64,000 nt of DNA from Sphagnum compactum. Taxonomy: Eukaryota > Bryophyta > Sphagnopsida > Sphagnales. Positions 21,243-33,140 of this stretch are shown one piece after another; positions within the stretch are counted from its first letter, which is position 1; each line of letters starts with the position of its first letter. The notes under the pieces were generated by a model that saw nothing but the letters and a program-made list of their open reading frames with translations, did not search any database and was not told the DNA's origin. The stretch is from positions 12,958,001-13,022,000 of the forward strand of contig OZ234501.1 of the NCBI GenBank assembly GCA_965153455.1. Direction: 5' to 3'. The translations under genes were made by a program, and so were the position numbers.

Positions 21243-23770
21243 ATGGGTGCCAACAGAAAGTGCTTTCGGAAGCGCACAAGGAGCGAGAGTCCTGAGAATT
21301 CCGGAGCTGAAGATGAAGAAGAGCTCAGGTGAGAGAGAATATCGAATCATATGGGATTTTTATTCTGGCGGAAACGGAGTTGTGGTAGGTGGGTGGAGGA
21401 AAGCTCTTTAAAATTTTGCTTCTAGGTTTGGCTTCGTCTTTCTCCTTTTGATTTTCAGTGTCGCGGTGTTAAAATCGCAAGAGGCTGGATGCATCCTTTT
21501 TTCTTTTTTTTTTAAAAATTTAGGGTTTGTGATTTTGGGATTTTGGGGGTGGCGGTGAACCATCTCCTTTCATCAGATCGACGATGGAAGAAGTGAAATT
21601 TTTGCAGAAGCAGAGGGAAAGGCGGGTGCGCATGGTGGCCAATCAGCTGGCGCAACCTTTAGGTCAAGCTCCTAAAGTTGCAGACAAGGGAGAGGGGGAA
21701 GGAGAAAAAGAGGAACTTGTCCTGCAAGACACTTTTGCTCAAGAAACGGCAGTGACTGTTGAAGACCCTAACATGTAAGGAAACGAGCTTCTCCTGCAAC
21801 ATACTTTTGGCTCCAAGAGACTGCAGTGAGTGTTGAAGCCCCTAAAATGTACTTTTAACCCTAATTTTCGTGACTCTAACCTCCCATGCGTATACTCTTT
21901 CATTGTCCTTTGAACCCTAATTTCTTGACTCTAACCTCCCATGCGTATTCTCTTTCACATTGTCCTTTGAGGCCCTAATTTCTTCAGACTCTAACATCCC
22001 ATTTCTGTTTTCTCTTTCACAATTGTCTTTGCACATGTATCAAACTTCAAGAGTAGAGAACTTCATTTCTCTTGTGCTAACCAAACTGAAGATATGCTAT
22101 AGAGGAAGCAGACTTCATGAAATTTGCTGTTTCTGCTCATATGTTGCCTTTCTTAGTTCTGGATGTGAGATTGAGATTGCAATTGCATTTGTACAGTTTA
22201 GATGGTTCCAATGTTTGGTTCATCTGCAGAATTCCAAGTTGAGATATCTATGTATGTCTTTTTAGTGATGGCCAATATTGTGACTGAGTAAGTAGTCTTC
22301 CCATCTGATTCTGGAAATGTGACAGAAACTTTGGACGCAGATTCTGCATATGATGGTTTGCTCAAAATTTTGGGCAGATTATTATATACTTAATTGACAC
22401 CCTCTGTCATCAGGAGTTGAAGAAGTCAGGGGGTAGTAGTCATGGCAGCTATTCATGATGTCAGGGGGTAGTATAATTGTTTTAAAACCAAACTGAAGCC
22501 TTTGACTAAACAATTCATGTTTGTCTAATGCCATACTTCACGTTTCAAAACATGTCAAATGATTTGAGACAGGTTGAAGTACATAGAACAGGAGCTAGCA
22601 AAGAAGAGAGGTCAGGAGTTGGGCATGACATCAGAGGAAATTAAGCCTGCAGAAGATGACTTGTACATCATTCCAGAGCATCTGAAGGTATGACTGACTG
22701 CCACCCTCTTGCATTTTTTGATCATTCATTTGCAGTTGCTTCATCAGTATAGACTTTCTAGAGAGGTGACTTGTGAACTAATAAGTGGCTTATTGTTTCC
22801 CCTCCTCTGATGTATTCCCTCAATTGGTTTTTGCTCAGCACATGATCCTTTGTATTATGCTTCTTGTAGGTGAGGAGAAGAAATGCTGAGGAAAGCTCCA
22901 CCCAGTGGACAACTGGCATTGCCGAAGTCCAGCTACCTATTGAGTAAGTTGATTGTTGAAATATTCATACACTGAATACACTGTTCATACACTGAATTAG
23001 ATGTGGCTGTTTTGTAACTTATCAGTGTGCTGGAAGGCGTCCTCAAAGGAGTCTGCATACATTGTCATCAGTTGTATTCTTTGATCTCAATGCTGTCTGG
23101 TTTTGAACATGCAGGTATAAGCTTAAGAATATTGAAGAAACAGAGGCTGCAAAGAAGCAGCTGCAAGACAAGCGGCCTTTTGTTGGGCGAGGTCGGTCAC
23201 AATCGAGTAGTATTCCATCCAGCTACAGTGCTGACTACTTCCAACGAGGACGGGAGTATGCTGAAAAACTCCGTGGAGGTATGTTGGTCTGACTCAGGAT
23301 CCTATGTGAGATCTTCTGCAGAATGATGTGTGTGGTGAGCGATATATCTTTTGCTGATTTCGAGGTCATCCGAAGTCTTATGCCATTGGGTTGAGCATGT
23401 TCAGGCATGAGCAATCTGGTGACCAGGTCTGATGGGTGGTGGTTTCAGGATAGTTGATGACTTTTGCATGGTTCCAACAACTGAATGGTGGTTTTGTACA
23501 TAGATATGATAGGTGGATGGATGTACTCATAACTAGTAGGTGGCACAGGTGTAGTTTGGAGCTCATGGGTGTGTTCTTTTGGCTGGTGGTGTTTGATCAG
23601 AGCATCCGGAGCTTTACAAGGACAAGGATGGCCATGGGGCAGGGCGAGGGGCAGCAAACCCTTCAGGTGAGGGTGTGCGGGACATGGGCAACAGGAGGCA
23701 AGCTGCTACAGATGAAATTATGTTAGAGCGTTTCCGAAAACGGGAAAGAAGCCGTCTTATCCGACGCTGA
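21243..23770 (+). CDS. CSU2/C9orf78/TLS1-type spliceosome-associated protein, six exons
   Basis: Proteins of this family are nuclear, associate with the spliceosome and, in Arabidopsis (CSU2, a COP1 suppressor), affect splicing and light signalling. Exons: 21243-21328, 21577-21774, 22573-22687, 22870-22943, 23115-23278 and 23601-23770, all with GT-AG introns. Together they make 807 bases, or 268 residues and a stop, near the family length. The N-terminus MGANRKCFRKRTRSES is basic and serine-rich. Conserved blocks are EEVKFLQKQRERR, LVLQDTFAQETAVTVEDPNM, LKYIEQELAKKRG, STQWTTGIAEVQLPIEYKLK, IPSSYSADYFQRGREYAEKL, EHPELYKD and the tail ATDEIMLERFRKRERSRLI, in the same order as the Arabidopsis protein. 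The Met-Leu of DPNML and the Glu-Tyr of IEYK are each rebuilt across splice junctions, which supports the exon set. The linker before the tail (GHGAGRGAANPSGEG) is Gly/Ala-rich and variable. Confidence 0.94.
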
Positions 23771-26700
23771 ACATCTTGCTAAATTCATGTTTTGTATCAT
23801 ATGCGTTCTTTTTTAATTGAACATCTTGCTAACTTCATATTTTGTATCATATGTGTTCAGAATTGAGATTGTTTTCTTGTCAAACTGGTTTTGGAGGTTG
23901 GTCACCATGAAATCTCCATACTGACATCCCTTGCACTAAAATTTCTTCCACCGTGGCTGAGGTTTGAAAGGAAACAATGAGAGAAGATTATTATATCCTC
24001 CATTTAACTTTGATGCCCTTTATCTACAAGCTGATCTTGATGCTTATGTGAAAAGAGTGCAATGAGGGGGTAAAATGTAAGGACACGCATCAAGAGATTA
24101 GTGCTAATGTAAAACTGACCTTCCTGAAGTCATTTTTTTGGATCAGCACTAATCTCATCAGCAAACATTAGTGCTGATGTTTGATCTACTTTTTTTGATC
24201 TACATGGTCTAGTAGGCCAGTTACGGGTACACGTGTTAATTTCCACTTATACCAATTAACAGAAATTAGTGCTAATACCAAGGCAAGGATATTGTTTTTA
24301 GGATTCATTATAGAGTATAGTAGCTTAAGGGATTTTGACCCTTAGGTAATAATAGGTCTACTTATATATGAGGATTTTTGAAAGATGATCTTTTGGGTTG
24401 TCTTGAAACTCGAGATTAATTCTAGAGTTATAATATCTTGAAGGATTTTGGGTTTCTTTCAGAGGATTTTTGGAAGATTATTATTTTGTATGGTGAAATA
24501 TTTTGAGTTTCCATAATTCTTCTTTTTGCATTAAGATACTTTTTAATGTAAATGGCAAGGCCTCCATGCAATACACCCCTTGTTAAGATAAGCAAAGGTT
24601 TGAAGATGGCAAAGAGAATGCTTGGAACTTGAGATTTTATTGATCTAGATACTTGAGCATCAACCCAATGCCCACAATTGGTTGGGATTCATGAGTCACC
24701 ATGTAGGAAGATGGTTGGGTTGAAGGGTAAGTTAATTGGTGAAGTTTAGGGTTTAGGGTTGTTTAGGAAACACTATAACATGTTTTGAAATGATGAAATA
24801 GGCCATATCCAAAACCTTTTTCGTAAATATTGAAGATATAAGTGGCACTTTTTAGATGTGAACAATTCAACCCTAATCATGTTCCATGATGCACATAAAT
24901 TGCAAATACGCCTTTCAAATTTCACTCATTTGTTCACAAGAATGTCCATATGGTCTACATGATGTTCAAATCCACAACATGCAATACACCATGTTTCTTT
25001 GGTTTTTAGGCATACGGTTCTTTCATGAAAACCATGGGCTTATTAGGTTTTTGATATGAGCACAACACATAGTTCTTTTGATTTGGTTTTCTTCAAATAA
25101 CCACAACTGACAATTCTCTGAATCTAAAATAATTTAACTAGTTGTGTTTTGCCCTATACATGCTTGATAAAACCTAAAATCATACATGCATGTCTAATAT
25201 CTTAGGGCATTAATAAATTTTTATAATGTAAAAGATAACAATAATATAAACTAATTAACCCAATTAAAAATGAATTTCATATGATATATATTTTTAATTA
25301 AATCTTCATCAAAGCCTTCTTATTCAAGTTTTAAAAATAACATCAAATTAAATTTTAAATTTTATATCTCAGAAAAGATTTTTATATTATTTTTAAAAAA
25401 TTATTTTAAATTTAACATATTTTATTTTAATCAATTCTTGCATAATCTTTCAAATCGTTTTTTCAAGAATCTCATTTTAATAAGATTTAAGGGAATTGAA
25501 GCTAATTATTTGTATGTTTATCAAAAAAAATTCATTTTAATAATTAGTCATATGAATTTTTTTAACGTTCCATAGTGATATGAAACCTTGTGATTAAAAA
25601 AGACAACCGACAACCCAATAATAATAAAATGATATAAAAAAAACGATTAAATCAGTTACCTGACATTCATATTTTGGGATTAAGTTTTACTGTAAATTCG
25701 AAAAAAAAATGCTAAAATTTTTTTGGAAAAAATCTTGAAAGTTTAGAAAACCACTAATTTTTTTAAAAAATTTAAAAAAAAACAAAAAAAAAAACCCTGG
25801 TTGGTACCTACTTGCTTTGTCCAAAAAAGTTTTTTTAATTTTTTTTAAAAAACTGGATTCACTTGACCCAATAAATGTTTTCCATTAAATAATCAAAATC
25901 CAGCCCTATGATACTCACACATGTGTAAAGGAAATCAGAAGCCTTTTTTCTTCTTCACATGCTGGTGGTGGTGGCCCAAGCAAGTAGGACACTTGGTTGC
26001 CTTCACAACCACACCCTTTAACATTTCCTTAATAGGTAAGGTATGTTGTTGGTTGAAGAAAAAGAGGGGCTTGGTAGTAGAGCCTGAAAAGCTTGTTCTT
26101 TTTCTTCACTTCACTTTACTTTTTGGAACACCGAACTAACCCTAACCACCTACACCCAAATTGCTTGCCCATCTCACAAAGCTCCTCGGAGTAGAAATGT
26201 GAGGAATTTATTCAAGAAATCTGGGTAGAAGTGTGAGGCTAAGGAAGCTCTACATTTTTGCTAGTGGATTGGGTAGCCTCCTCTAGCCTAGTTGATTCAA
26301 TGGTTCTCAATTTCTTCTTCTTTTTTTAATTTTTAATTTTTGAAAATTTTGCAACTTCCTATAAAAAACCTCCCAAAAAATTTCTAAGACTTAGAAAAAA
26401 AATTCTAAATGGGAATTCTAAAAATTAAAAATTTCTAAGTGTTTAGGTGAGGGTAGGTTCTAAATGGGAATCCTACCTCTTCAATCTTTTGTTTCTCTTT
26501 TTTTTGGAGAGTTTTTTCCTTCTTTGAAGGGGGAGTTACTACCTCTTCTACTTCTTTCTTTTTTTTTTTCTTTCTTTTCTTTTTTGATTCGGGGTTTTGT
26601 TTGTGAATCTTCAGCTTTTTTAGGGCTCTTCTGTTTTTGGATGGATCTTCCATTTGAAGTAAATCATCTCATCCATCTAAATTTTGTACCCTTCAGCCTA

Positions 26701-26826
26701 AACCCTAAACCCATCTAAACCCTAAGACCATTCAAGTTACTTAATTCATTTTGTTGGGTTCTGTTGTAGATAGAACCCCATGGTTTCAATCCCAAGTAAT
26801 TTTTTAAACAATTTGATGAAACCTTC
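23771..26826. other. AT-rich intergenic region with small inverted repeats
   Basis: After the likely 3' UTR (a short CATCTTGCTAA/TTTTGTATCATATG duplication at about 23771-23860), there is no recognisable gene. The motif ATTAGTGCT recurs at about 24097, 24167 and 24265, with its complement at 24145. The stretch 25200-25870 is very AT-rich. Near 26490-26590 there is a T/C-rich run. Confidence 0.5.
24142..24178. repeat. Small hairpin built on ATTAGTGCTGAT
   Basis: The arm ATCAGCACTAAT (24142-24153) and its exact complement ATTAGTGCTGAT (24167-24178) flank a 13-base spacer. Related ATTAGTGCTAAT motifs lie about 45 bp upstream and about 87 bp downstream of the hairpin. It could be the core of a very small MITE or a degenerate repeat. 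Confidence 0.6.
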
Positions 26827-27192
26827 CATCCACTGGATGTCCGTTATTACTCAGTTGTGGATGAACCTCAACTGAGGTAAATATTTGGTTTCCCCTTCGT
26901 AACAAATTCTGTAAGAAATAGGTATCAGATATAGGCACATAGGTAGGTAGGAAAATAGGCAACTTCTAGCTAAGTAGATGGATTATACATAGGTAAGGGG
27001 CTGGTTTTTATTACCTACCTACTAACAACCTGCTTGTTGTGGGGTTGTTAGTAGGTAGGTGGAAAACAAAGTAACCGAGTTAACCACCATGGTTAGTTAG
27101 GGAACTGGAACCCAACAGAAAACTGTTTCCTGACCACTTTCTGTTCATCCTTCATGGTGCGCTGGTGGATGCTGCTGGTTCACTGTGGCCCT
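26827..27192 (+). mobile_element. MITE copy 1 (5' end truncated), hairpin-bearing family
   Basis: The body shares CATCCACTGGATG, TTATTACTCAGTT, TGTAAGAAATA, AACTGGAACCCAACAGAAAA and CTGACCACTT with a copy at 42.4 kb. It ends GGTTCACTGTGGCCCT at 27192, the reverse complement of the 5' start AGGGCCACAGTGAACC of the 42.4-kb copy. The family therefore has terminal inverted repeats, and this copy has lost its 5' one. A perfect 18-bp hairpin lies inside: ACCTACCTACTAACAACC at 27013-27030 and its complement at 27043-27060. No coding capacity. Confidence 0.85.
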
Positions 27193-27317
27193 AGAAGAGC
27201 CCCCAACAACGAATCTTCTTCCAAAAGGCAATTTGAGTGAGAAATCATCCATGCAAATGGGCTTTACGTGTTTGAGTGCCAACCCTATATCCCCTCTTGA
27301 ATTCCTTTCCTTGAAGG

Positions 27318-27830
27318 GGGAGTGGGGGGGGGGGGGGGGAGATGTGTCCTAGAACCCCAAACCCTAAAGTTTAACTATCTCCCACTCGCTTTTGTAGTCG
27401 GGCCGTTCTTAGATCTTGAATGACCCAATAGGGGGGAAATGTGTCCGAGAACCCTAAACCCTAAACTTTAACTATGTCACACCCCCCTTATCGTAGTCGG
27501 CCGTTCTTAGGTCTTGAATGACCCAATAGGGGGGAAATGTGTCCGAGAACCCTAAACCCTAAACTTTAACTATGTCACACCCCCCTTTTCGTAGTCGGCC
27601 GTTCTTAGGTCTTGAATGACCCAATAGGGGGGGAATGTGTCCGAGAACCCTAAACCCTAAATTTTAACTATGTCCCACTCCCTTTAAGTAGTCGGCCGTT
27701 CTTAGGTCTTGAATGACCCAATAGGGAGGGGGGGGAAGGGATGTGTCCTACAACCCTAAACCTTAAACTTTAAGTATGTCCCGCACTCCTATTTGTAGAC
27801 ACCCATTCTTAGGTCTTGAATGACCCAATA
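27318..27830 (+). repeat. Minisatellite of about 98 bp with telomere-like cores
   Basis: Five units are marked by CTTGAATGACCCAATA at 27415, 27513, 27611, 27708 and 27814 (spacing 98, 98, 97, 106). Each unit also holds ATGTGTCC, AACCCTAAACCCTAAA-like text, TTTAACTATGTC and GTAGTCGGCCGTTCTTAG. The CCCTAAA core is the plant telomere repeat on its C strand. A run of G lies at about 27322-27340 at the array start. Confidence 0.92.
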
Positions 27831-30234
27831 AGATTGAGAAAACCTCATGAAGCTTATGTGAATGTTGCTTTAGAAGCAAAGCTCATGAGCATCTTGCAAG
27901 TTAAAACTCTTGTAACTTTGCCCGTCCCAATACTTTTTTGGTTAATGTGGACTTAATTTCAGTCTTTATATGAATTTTTAACAAAGAATCATGTATGTTC
28001 ATATATAGATATAATTGGATTTTAAAACAAGCCTCTTCATGGCTCTTAGGGATACAACTTTCCAAAAAATCCATTTCAAAGCTCTAAAAAATACAATTCT
28101 TCAAAAAAGCCCAATTGTGAAAAAATCATTTGAAATATGTTAATTAAATATTTGGGCCTCACAATTTTTTGCGAGGGTTAAGACATGGTCACAAAACAAA
28201 GCAAAACAAACACCTATCTTAATAATGTGATTTGTAACTGAATTTGAACTATTAAATAATCCATTAATACTTTTCGAAGGATGAACTTCATCCTAAACCT
28301 ATATATTTAAAACCCTAAACCCTAAACCCTTGGACCCTAGACCCTAAACTTCAATTCTAAACCCTAGAAACTTACATCCTAAATCCTAGACATTATAAAA
28401 CTTTTAACTATGTCCCCACCCCCCAAGTGGATGAGTTTGCTAAGGGTAAATTTTGCAATTGAATGATGTATGAACTTGTAAGGATGATCTATTGGCCTTG
28501 CATGTTCTTGGAAGAGAGACTTCACATGCACCATGTGATATTTGTCATCATGATCATCAAATGGGAATTATGACTAAATTGTTTTTCAAGTGTAATAGTT
28601 CGGTCCTTTCTTTTTTCTTCTCTTGTTCCCTTGCCGCCGGTGTTTTTCCTTTATTTATTTATTTATTTATTTAATACTACCTTTTAAAAAATAGTTGGAA
28701 CTTTGATTACCCTTTTTGCTTTCTTTTTTAATTTCATATTTACTTTTTCCACCTTTTGTGGTATATTTTTGGTGTATTGATTTCAATAAAATGGTATAAA
28801 ATTACATCAACCGTATGTGGTGTATTGTGTGGAACCCCTTGGTTCTATAGTGGATTATATGTGCAATTTTTAATATAATATATGGATTGATGTCTCACCT
28901 ACTTTTTCTTTTTTCCTTAAAAAAAAACTATCACAATTCTACAATGGTGGATCGTGTCCTATGTTCGGCCTCTCCTCCTATTTCAAAAGACTATTCGTAA
29001 ATTAGGTTATTAAAAAAAATTCCACAATAGAGTTTGGGCCCTCCTTAGGCCATACACGAATGTGGCCGACACTTATCCAACCACTCCGAAAGTGAGTATT
29101 TTTGCACACAAAAGTCACGGGCTATTATAATTTGGAAACTTAGAAGAAAGTGAGTATTTTTGCACACAAAAGTCATTGCTATTGTAATTTGGAAACGAGT
29201 CTTTTGAGTGGACCTATTATGCCTCAACCAAATCCTTTTGGATGCTTGGTCCTTTTTGTTCAAAGGATTCAAGATGTTTCGACCCCAATATGTCCCATTG
29301 GGAAAGAGAAAAGCTTTGGTTTGGCATTTTTCCAAATTTCAATGCTCCTATATCTTGCAATTGGAAGTGAAGGATTTTTCATAATAAAATTGACATAGTT
29401 TTGTATGACTTCAAAGTTTGAAGGTTTCCACCCATCGACAAAATGATGATGATGTTTGCTATTGAATTTCATATTTGACACTTGATCTTTGAATGTAAAT
29501 CTCTTGATCCTTGAACGGTTCAACCATTTGGAGCTTTTGTTATTGAAATACCAACTTTGGAAATGAGATATTCTAAGGCTATTGCATACATATGCGAATG
29601 CAATTTTGATTTTTGTGCAAAAAAAGATGAGGTTTTACTCCAACTCATTAGGTGAAACCCTTAAACCAAGCCCACACATTGTATTGTTGAATTCCCCAAG
29701 TATATGAATCAAGGCCTTATCTTGGCACACACTCGACCTTAAAGCTCCAACCAACCCTAAAACCTATCAAGAGAAATAATGTAAGGCTAATACAAAAGGA
29801 AGAGTTAGCAAGCCAAGAAGTACCTACCTATATGGAAGCTTTCAATGATTTCCCATTGTGCCTAAATTGTGTTTTTTTTTTTTTAAATCTATTTTTTGCA
29901 TTCTTTGCATCTATGAATGGAGGGTTAATTTTGTGTACCAAGTGTGGCTCAAAAGAACTTTCTGCATTAAAAATAAAATAGGAAATTGTATTTGTAATTT
30001 TTGATGGGTTTTATAAACTAAACAGTGCAATTTAACGACCACTTTTTGAGGAAATTAATTATTTTATTTTATTTTATTTTATTTCCCTTTGGGTAAGAAA
30101 GAAAAACGCACATGCAGGCGGCTTCACAGGTTTAACTTTTTAACCCACTGCCACGAGTGCGGAAATGGGTACAGTAAAAAGTTACTTTGCCAAACTGGAA
30201 TGTTCCAGGATGTTGTTACCTAGGTAAGTAGGTG
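27831..30234. other. Intergenic region with telomere-like and simple repeats
   Basis: A degenerate CCCTAAA/CCCTAGA tract lies at about 28309-28372. A direct duplication of TGAGTATTTTTGCACACAAA occurs at about 29092 and 29150. A TTTA run at 28650-28673 follows a T/C-rich stretch that resembles text at 41.74-41.80 kb, so both may be 3' ends of a LINE-like element; this is weak. - strand frames at 29045-29523 are open but unrecognised. Confidence 0.5.
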
Positions 30235-30300
30235 TGTACCCAGAGGGGTTCGAACTCTGGGTTAAACTGCCCCTGCGTTCTACCAATCTCTCGCCTAGCT
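30235..30300 (-). mobile_element. tRNA-like SINE head with pol III boxes
   Basis: On the - strand the sequence reads GGCGAGAGATTGGTAGAACG (box A-like TTGGTAGAACG), then about 25 bases, then GAGTTCGAACCCC (box B-like GTTCGAACC). The box B region can pair CCAGAG with CTCTGG as a T-arm. There is no proper acceptor stem or anticodon arm, so it is not a working tRNA gene; a tRNA-derived SINE head fits better. The spacing of the two boxes suits RNA polymerase III. Confidence 0.5.
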
Positions 30301-30302
30301 TC

Positions 30303-30341
30303 CTACCTACCGACCTACCGACCGACCGACCGACCGACCTG
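30303..30341 (+). repeat. CCTA/CCGA tetranucleotide microsatellite
   Basis: CCTACCTACC passes into CCGACCTACC and then a run of about six ACCG units. It lies directly beside the SINE-like head. Confidence 0.9.
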
Positions 30342-30419
30342 ATAACTCCCGTTCAGACGGTCAGACGCTTTGTCTATTTTGGAAATTTTGAACTGCGCAC
30401 CTAAATTAGGGGAGCGGCA

Positions 30420-31165
30420 CGTTTTGTTCCCTAAGTTCTCGTTACGGCTTACCCCCATTTGTTCCCAAGGTTCTCTTATGACTTACCCGTTTGTTCTCAA
30501 AGAACCCAGAGTCCTAACAACGACTACTCATTGGAGCTAGCCAGTGTTTATTACCGTTCCCATTACTGGGAACCAAAGTTCCACTGGATTAATTATTAAG
30601 TTCTCTTTATTATGCCCTTGCCCATTTGTTCCCAGAGTTCAAACAACTCATACTCGCCAGCCAGTGTTAATTACCGTTTCTATAATTGGGAACCTAAAGT
30701 TCCACTGGACTTCTTAAGTTCTCTTTATTTTTATGGCTCACCCATTTGTTCCCATGGTTCTTTATGGCCGACCCATTTGTTCCCATGGTTCTCAGAGTCC
30801 TAACAGCAGTGTTTAGTGGTGACCAATTCCCTATTATTGGGAACCTAAAGTTCCAATGGACTAAGTTCTCTTTTATGGCTTACCCCTTTTGTTCTGAAAG
30901 TTCCCAGAATTCAAACAATCATTGTAGCTAGCCCAGTGTTTATTACCGTTCCCTATTATTGGGAACCTAAAGTTCCACTGGACTAAGTTCTCGTTATTAT
31001 GGCTCACCCATTCGTTCCCAAGGTTCTTTATTGCTATCCTTTTGTTCCCAAGGTTCTTCATGGCTTACCCATTTGTTCTCAAAGTTCCCAGAGTCCTAAA
31101 AGCTCATTGTAGGTAGCCCATGTCTACTGTTCCCTAGTATTGGGAACGGAAAGTTCCACTGGACG
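30420..31165 (+). repeat. Complex minisatellite with GGGAAC/GTTCCC palindromes
   Basis: Five blocks of TGGGAACC-TAAAGTTCCACTGGA-type text lie near 30570, 30688, 30838, 30960 and 31140, each preceded by AGCCAGTGTTTATTACCGTTCC-like text cut here as TTATTACCGTTCC. Spacing varies from about 110 to 180 bp because a shorter subunit (TGGCTTACCCATTTGTTCCC, AAGGTTC) is repeated different numbers of times. Each block contains GTTCC and GGGAAC in inverted orientation. Confidence 0.88.
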
Positions 31166-33140
31166 TTCCATTGGATGCGCCGGGCGGGGGGGTTGCTGGT
31201 GGCCCCCGGGTGTTGTTGTGCGCGTAGCAGGTCTTGTTGCAACGCCATGGCCACCATCGCTCGGTCGCTCACTTGCACGCATCGCCTCCTCGAGGCGAGC
31301 TCTTGGACGCATCTACAAAAGCCCCTCGTGTCCTGCAACGATTTTGTGACCTCTTCCAACTCCCTCGAGATTCACAGAAAGAAACAAAAAAACAAAAAAA
31401 AAATTCCCTCGTTGAAACTTCTCTTCCGGCGTAATATTATTAGCCTATTGTGTGTGTGCCATTTCCTTCTGTAGCTTTTCGTCCATGCCTCTCTCACAAT
31501 CTCCTCGAGCTTCCGATCTCAACTCCGTTTCTTTGACTTAAATCTCTCTCTTTCTCTCTCTCTCTCGGTTTCTGTAATTTTGCATTGAGGAGTGTTTGTT
31601 TTGTCCTTTTTCTTTTCTCTTCTCATTCATTGAGAAACCTTTTTCTTTCTTCCCCGGAGCGAGGATTTTTTTCTTCTTTGTAGCTGCTGTTGTTTCGAGT
31701 ATCTTCTTGGCACTCTTTCGTGTTCTTTTCGGGGTTGATCGGGAGAAGATGCAGCAAGATTTCCATCTACATGATGCTATTATGACATTGTGAACACTTT
31801 CCAGGGGTGGTGGTGGTGGCGAGAGACAGAGACAAAGACTACTGTTGCACGGATTCCATTCTGCGTCGAGATTGTGCCATTCTCGTTCTTGGAAAAAGTT
31901 GCCACCGGTAAAGCTTTCTTGTTACGAAGGCTTTTGTTTCTTTTTGTCTTGTTTTGTTTCGTTTCTTTTGTTTTTCTTGGATTTGCACCTACAAATCTGC
32001 GCTAATTCGGTGCTGCAAGTTTGTGAATTCTAAGGAGATGTTTGTTTTGAAGCGTGCCTGCCTGCCTGCCTGCCTGCTGCCGCATCTGTTTCCCTTTGGC
32101 GGCATTATTATTGTTTTCGAACGTAGGAAAAGACCAGTAGAAGAAGAAGAAGCTTCTCTATCTGATGAGCTCTGAGAGAGAGAGAGAGTATCCGAGAGAT
32201 GCAACACGCTGGCACTTGCTTCTGGAGATGTGACATAGCTTGAAGCTTTGTTGTTTGAAGCTTTGATGCCTGCCTGCCGCATCTGTTTCCCTTTAGCCGC
32301 ATTATTGTTTTCGAACGTAGGAATTGCGCACGTTTTACGAACAAACCAGTAGAAGAAAAGGCTACTCTTTCTGATAAGCTCTGTGAGAGAGAGAGAGAGA
32401 GAGATGACATAGCTATAATGTCTATTGCACACCGAACCCGCTGATATTCTAACGACTTCTCTCTTTTGATATGATGAAGCTCCTCTGGAAGTCTTCTCTC
32501 TGTGCAACTGTTGAGGACAAGTCACTATGGAATCTGAAAACCGAAGAACAGGCCAAATCCATATCTGAATAGGTACCTGAGCGCCCTGCATCCTCATCCT
32601 CCTCCTCCTCCTAAAGAATTGTTGTCTCTTGCCATCCTTTCTGGGCACAGGATAAGCTTCTTCTTCCTCATTTTTCTTTTTTTTCCCCATCTTCTGCTGT
32701 GCAATTGCAAAACTTTCTCTTGAAACACGTTGTGAGTTTTTTCATCATGTGGTGCATGAGAAAGAATGTCATGTGCATTCTGGACTGTTAAAAAGTCATT
32801 CTTGAAAGGTTAGGACACATACGTCACACACAAAAGCCAACCCTTAAACAAGTGGGTATGTTCTGAAGGAATGATTCTGTCATTATGCTTTTCAGATCAT
32901 GTTGTGCAGATGTCTGTCTCCTCATTGATATCAATGGTTCCAGGAGCTAGTTGGTGGTGGGTGGGTGGGGAGGAGCGAGAGGGGCAAAATGAAGAGACTT
33001 CGCAATATGCTGAAAAACCCATCATGTTTGGTTGTGGGTTTGCCAATCTTATTCAAGACTTGCTCATTGTAGATTGTTTTGTCTGTGTCCAGAGAGACTA
33101 CAGAGTTGGAATAATAAAAAACAGGCACTGTAACAAGAAG
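31166..33140 (+). promoter_or_regulatory. Upstream region and probable leader of the SirB1-like gene
   Basis: A CG-rich stretch (31166-31330) is followed by a CT/GA-rich leader-like region with TCTCTC (about 31545-31567) and GAGAGA runs. 32054-32415 is a tandem duplication. Donor-like GGTAAAGC at about 31906 and several acceptor-like sites suggest introns in the leader. I see no coding segment with family similarity before 33141. Confidence 0.4.
32054..32415 (+). repeat. Two-copy tandem duplication, 197-bp period
   Basis: GCCTGCCTGC, CCGCATCTGTTTCCCTTT, GTTTTCGAACGTAGGAA, CCAGTAGAAGAA, AGCTCTG and a GAGAGA run occur in the same order at about 32056-32190 and about 32268-32400. The second copy carries small insertions. 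The unit is not a multiple of three, so the long - strand frame across it is not a protein repeat. Confidence 0.88.

Noticed and set aside
30235-30300. Working tRNA gene
   Set aside because: Only box A- and box B-like parts are present; no acceptor stem or anticodon arm can be drawn.
31989-32690. 233-codon open frame on the - strand
   Set aside because: It runs across a 197-bp tandem duplication that is not a codon multiple and across GA/CT-rich runs that lack stops. The peptide is low-complexity (Ser, Arg, Lys) and matches no family.
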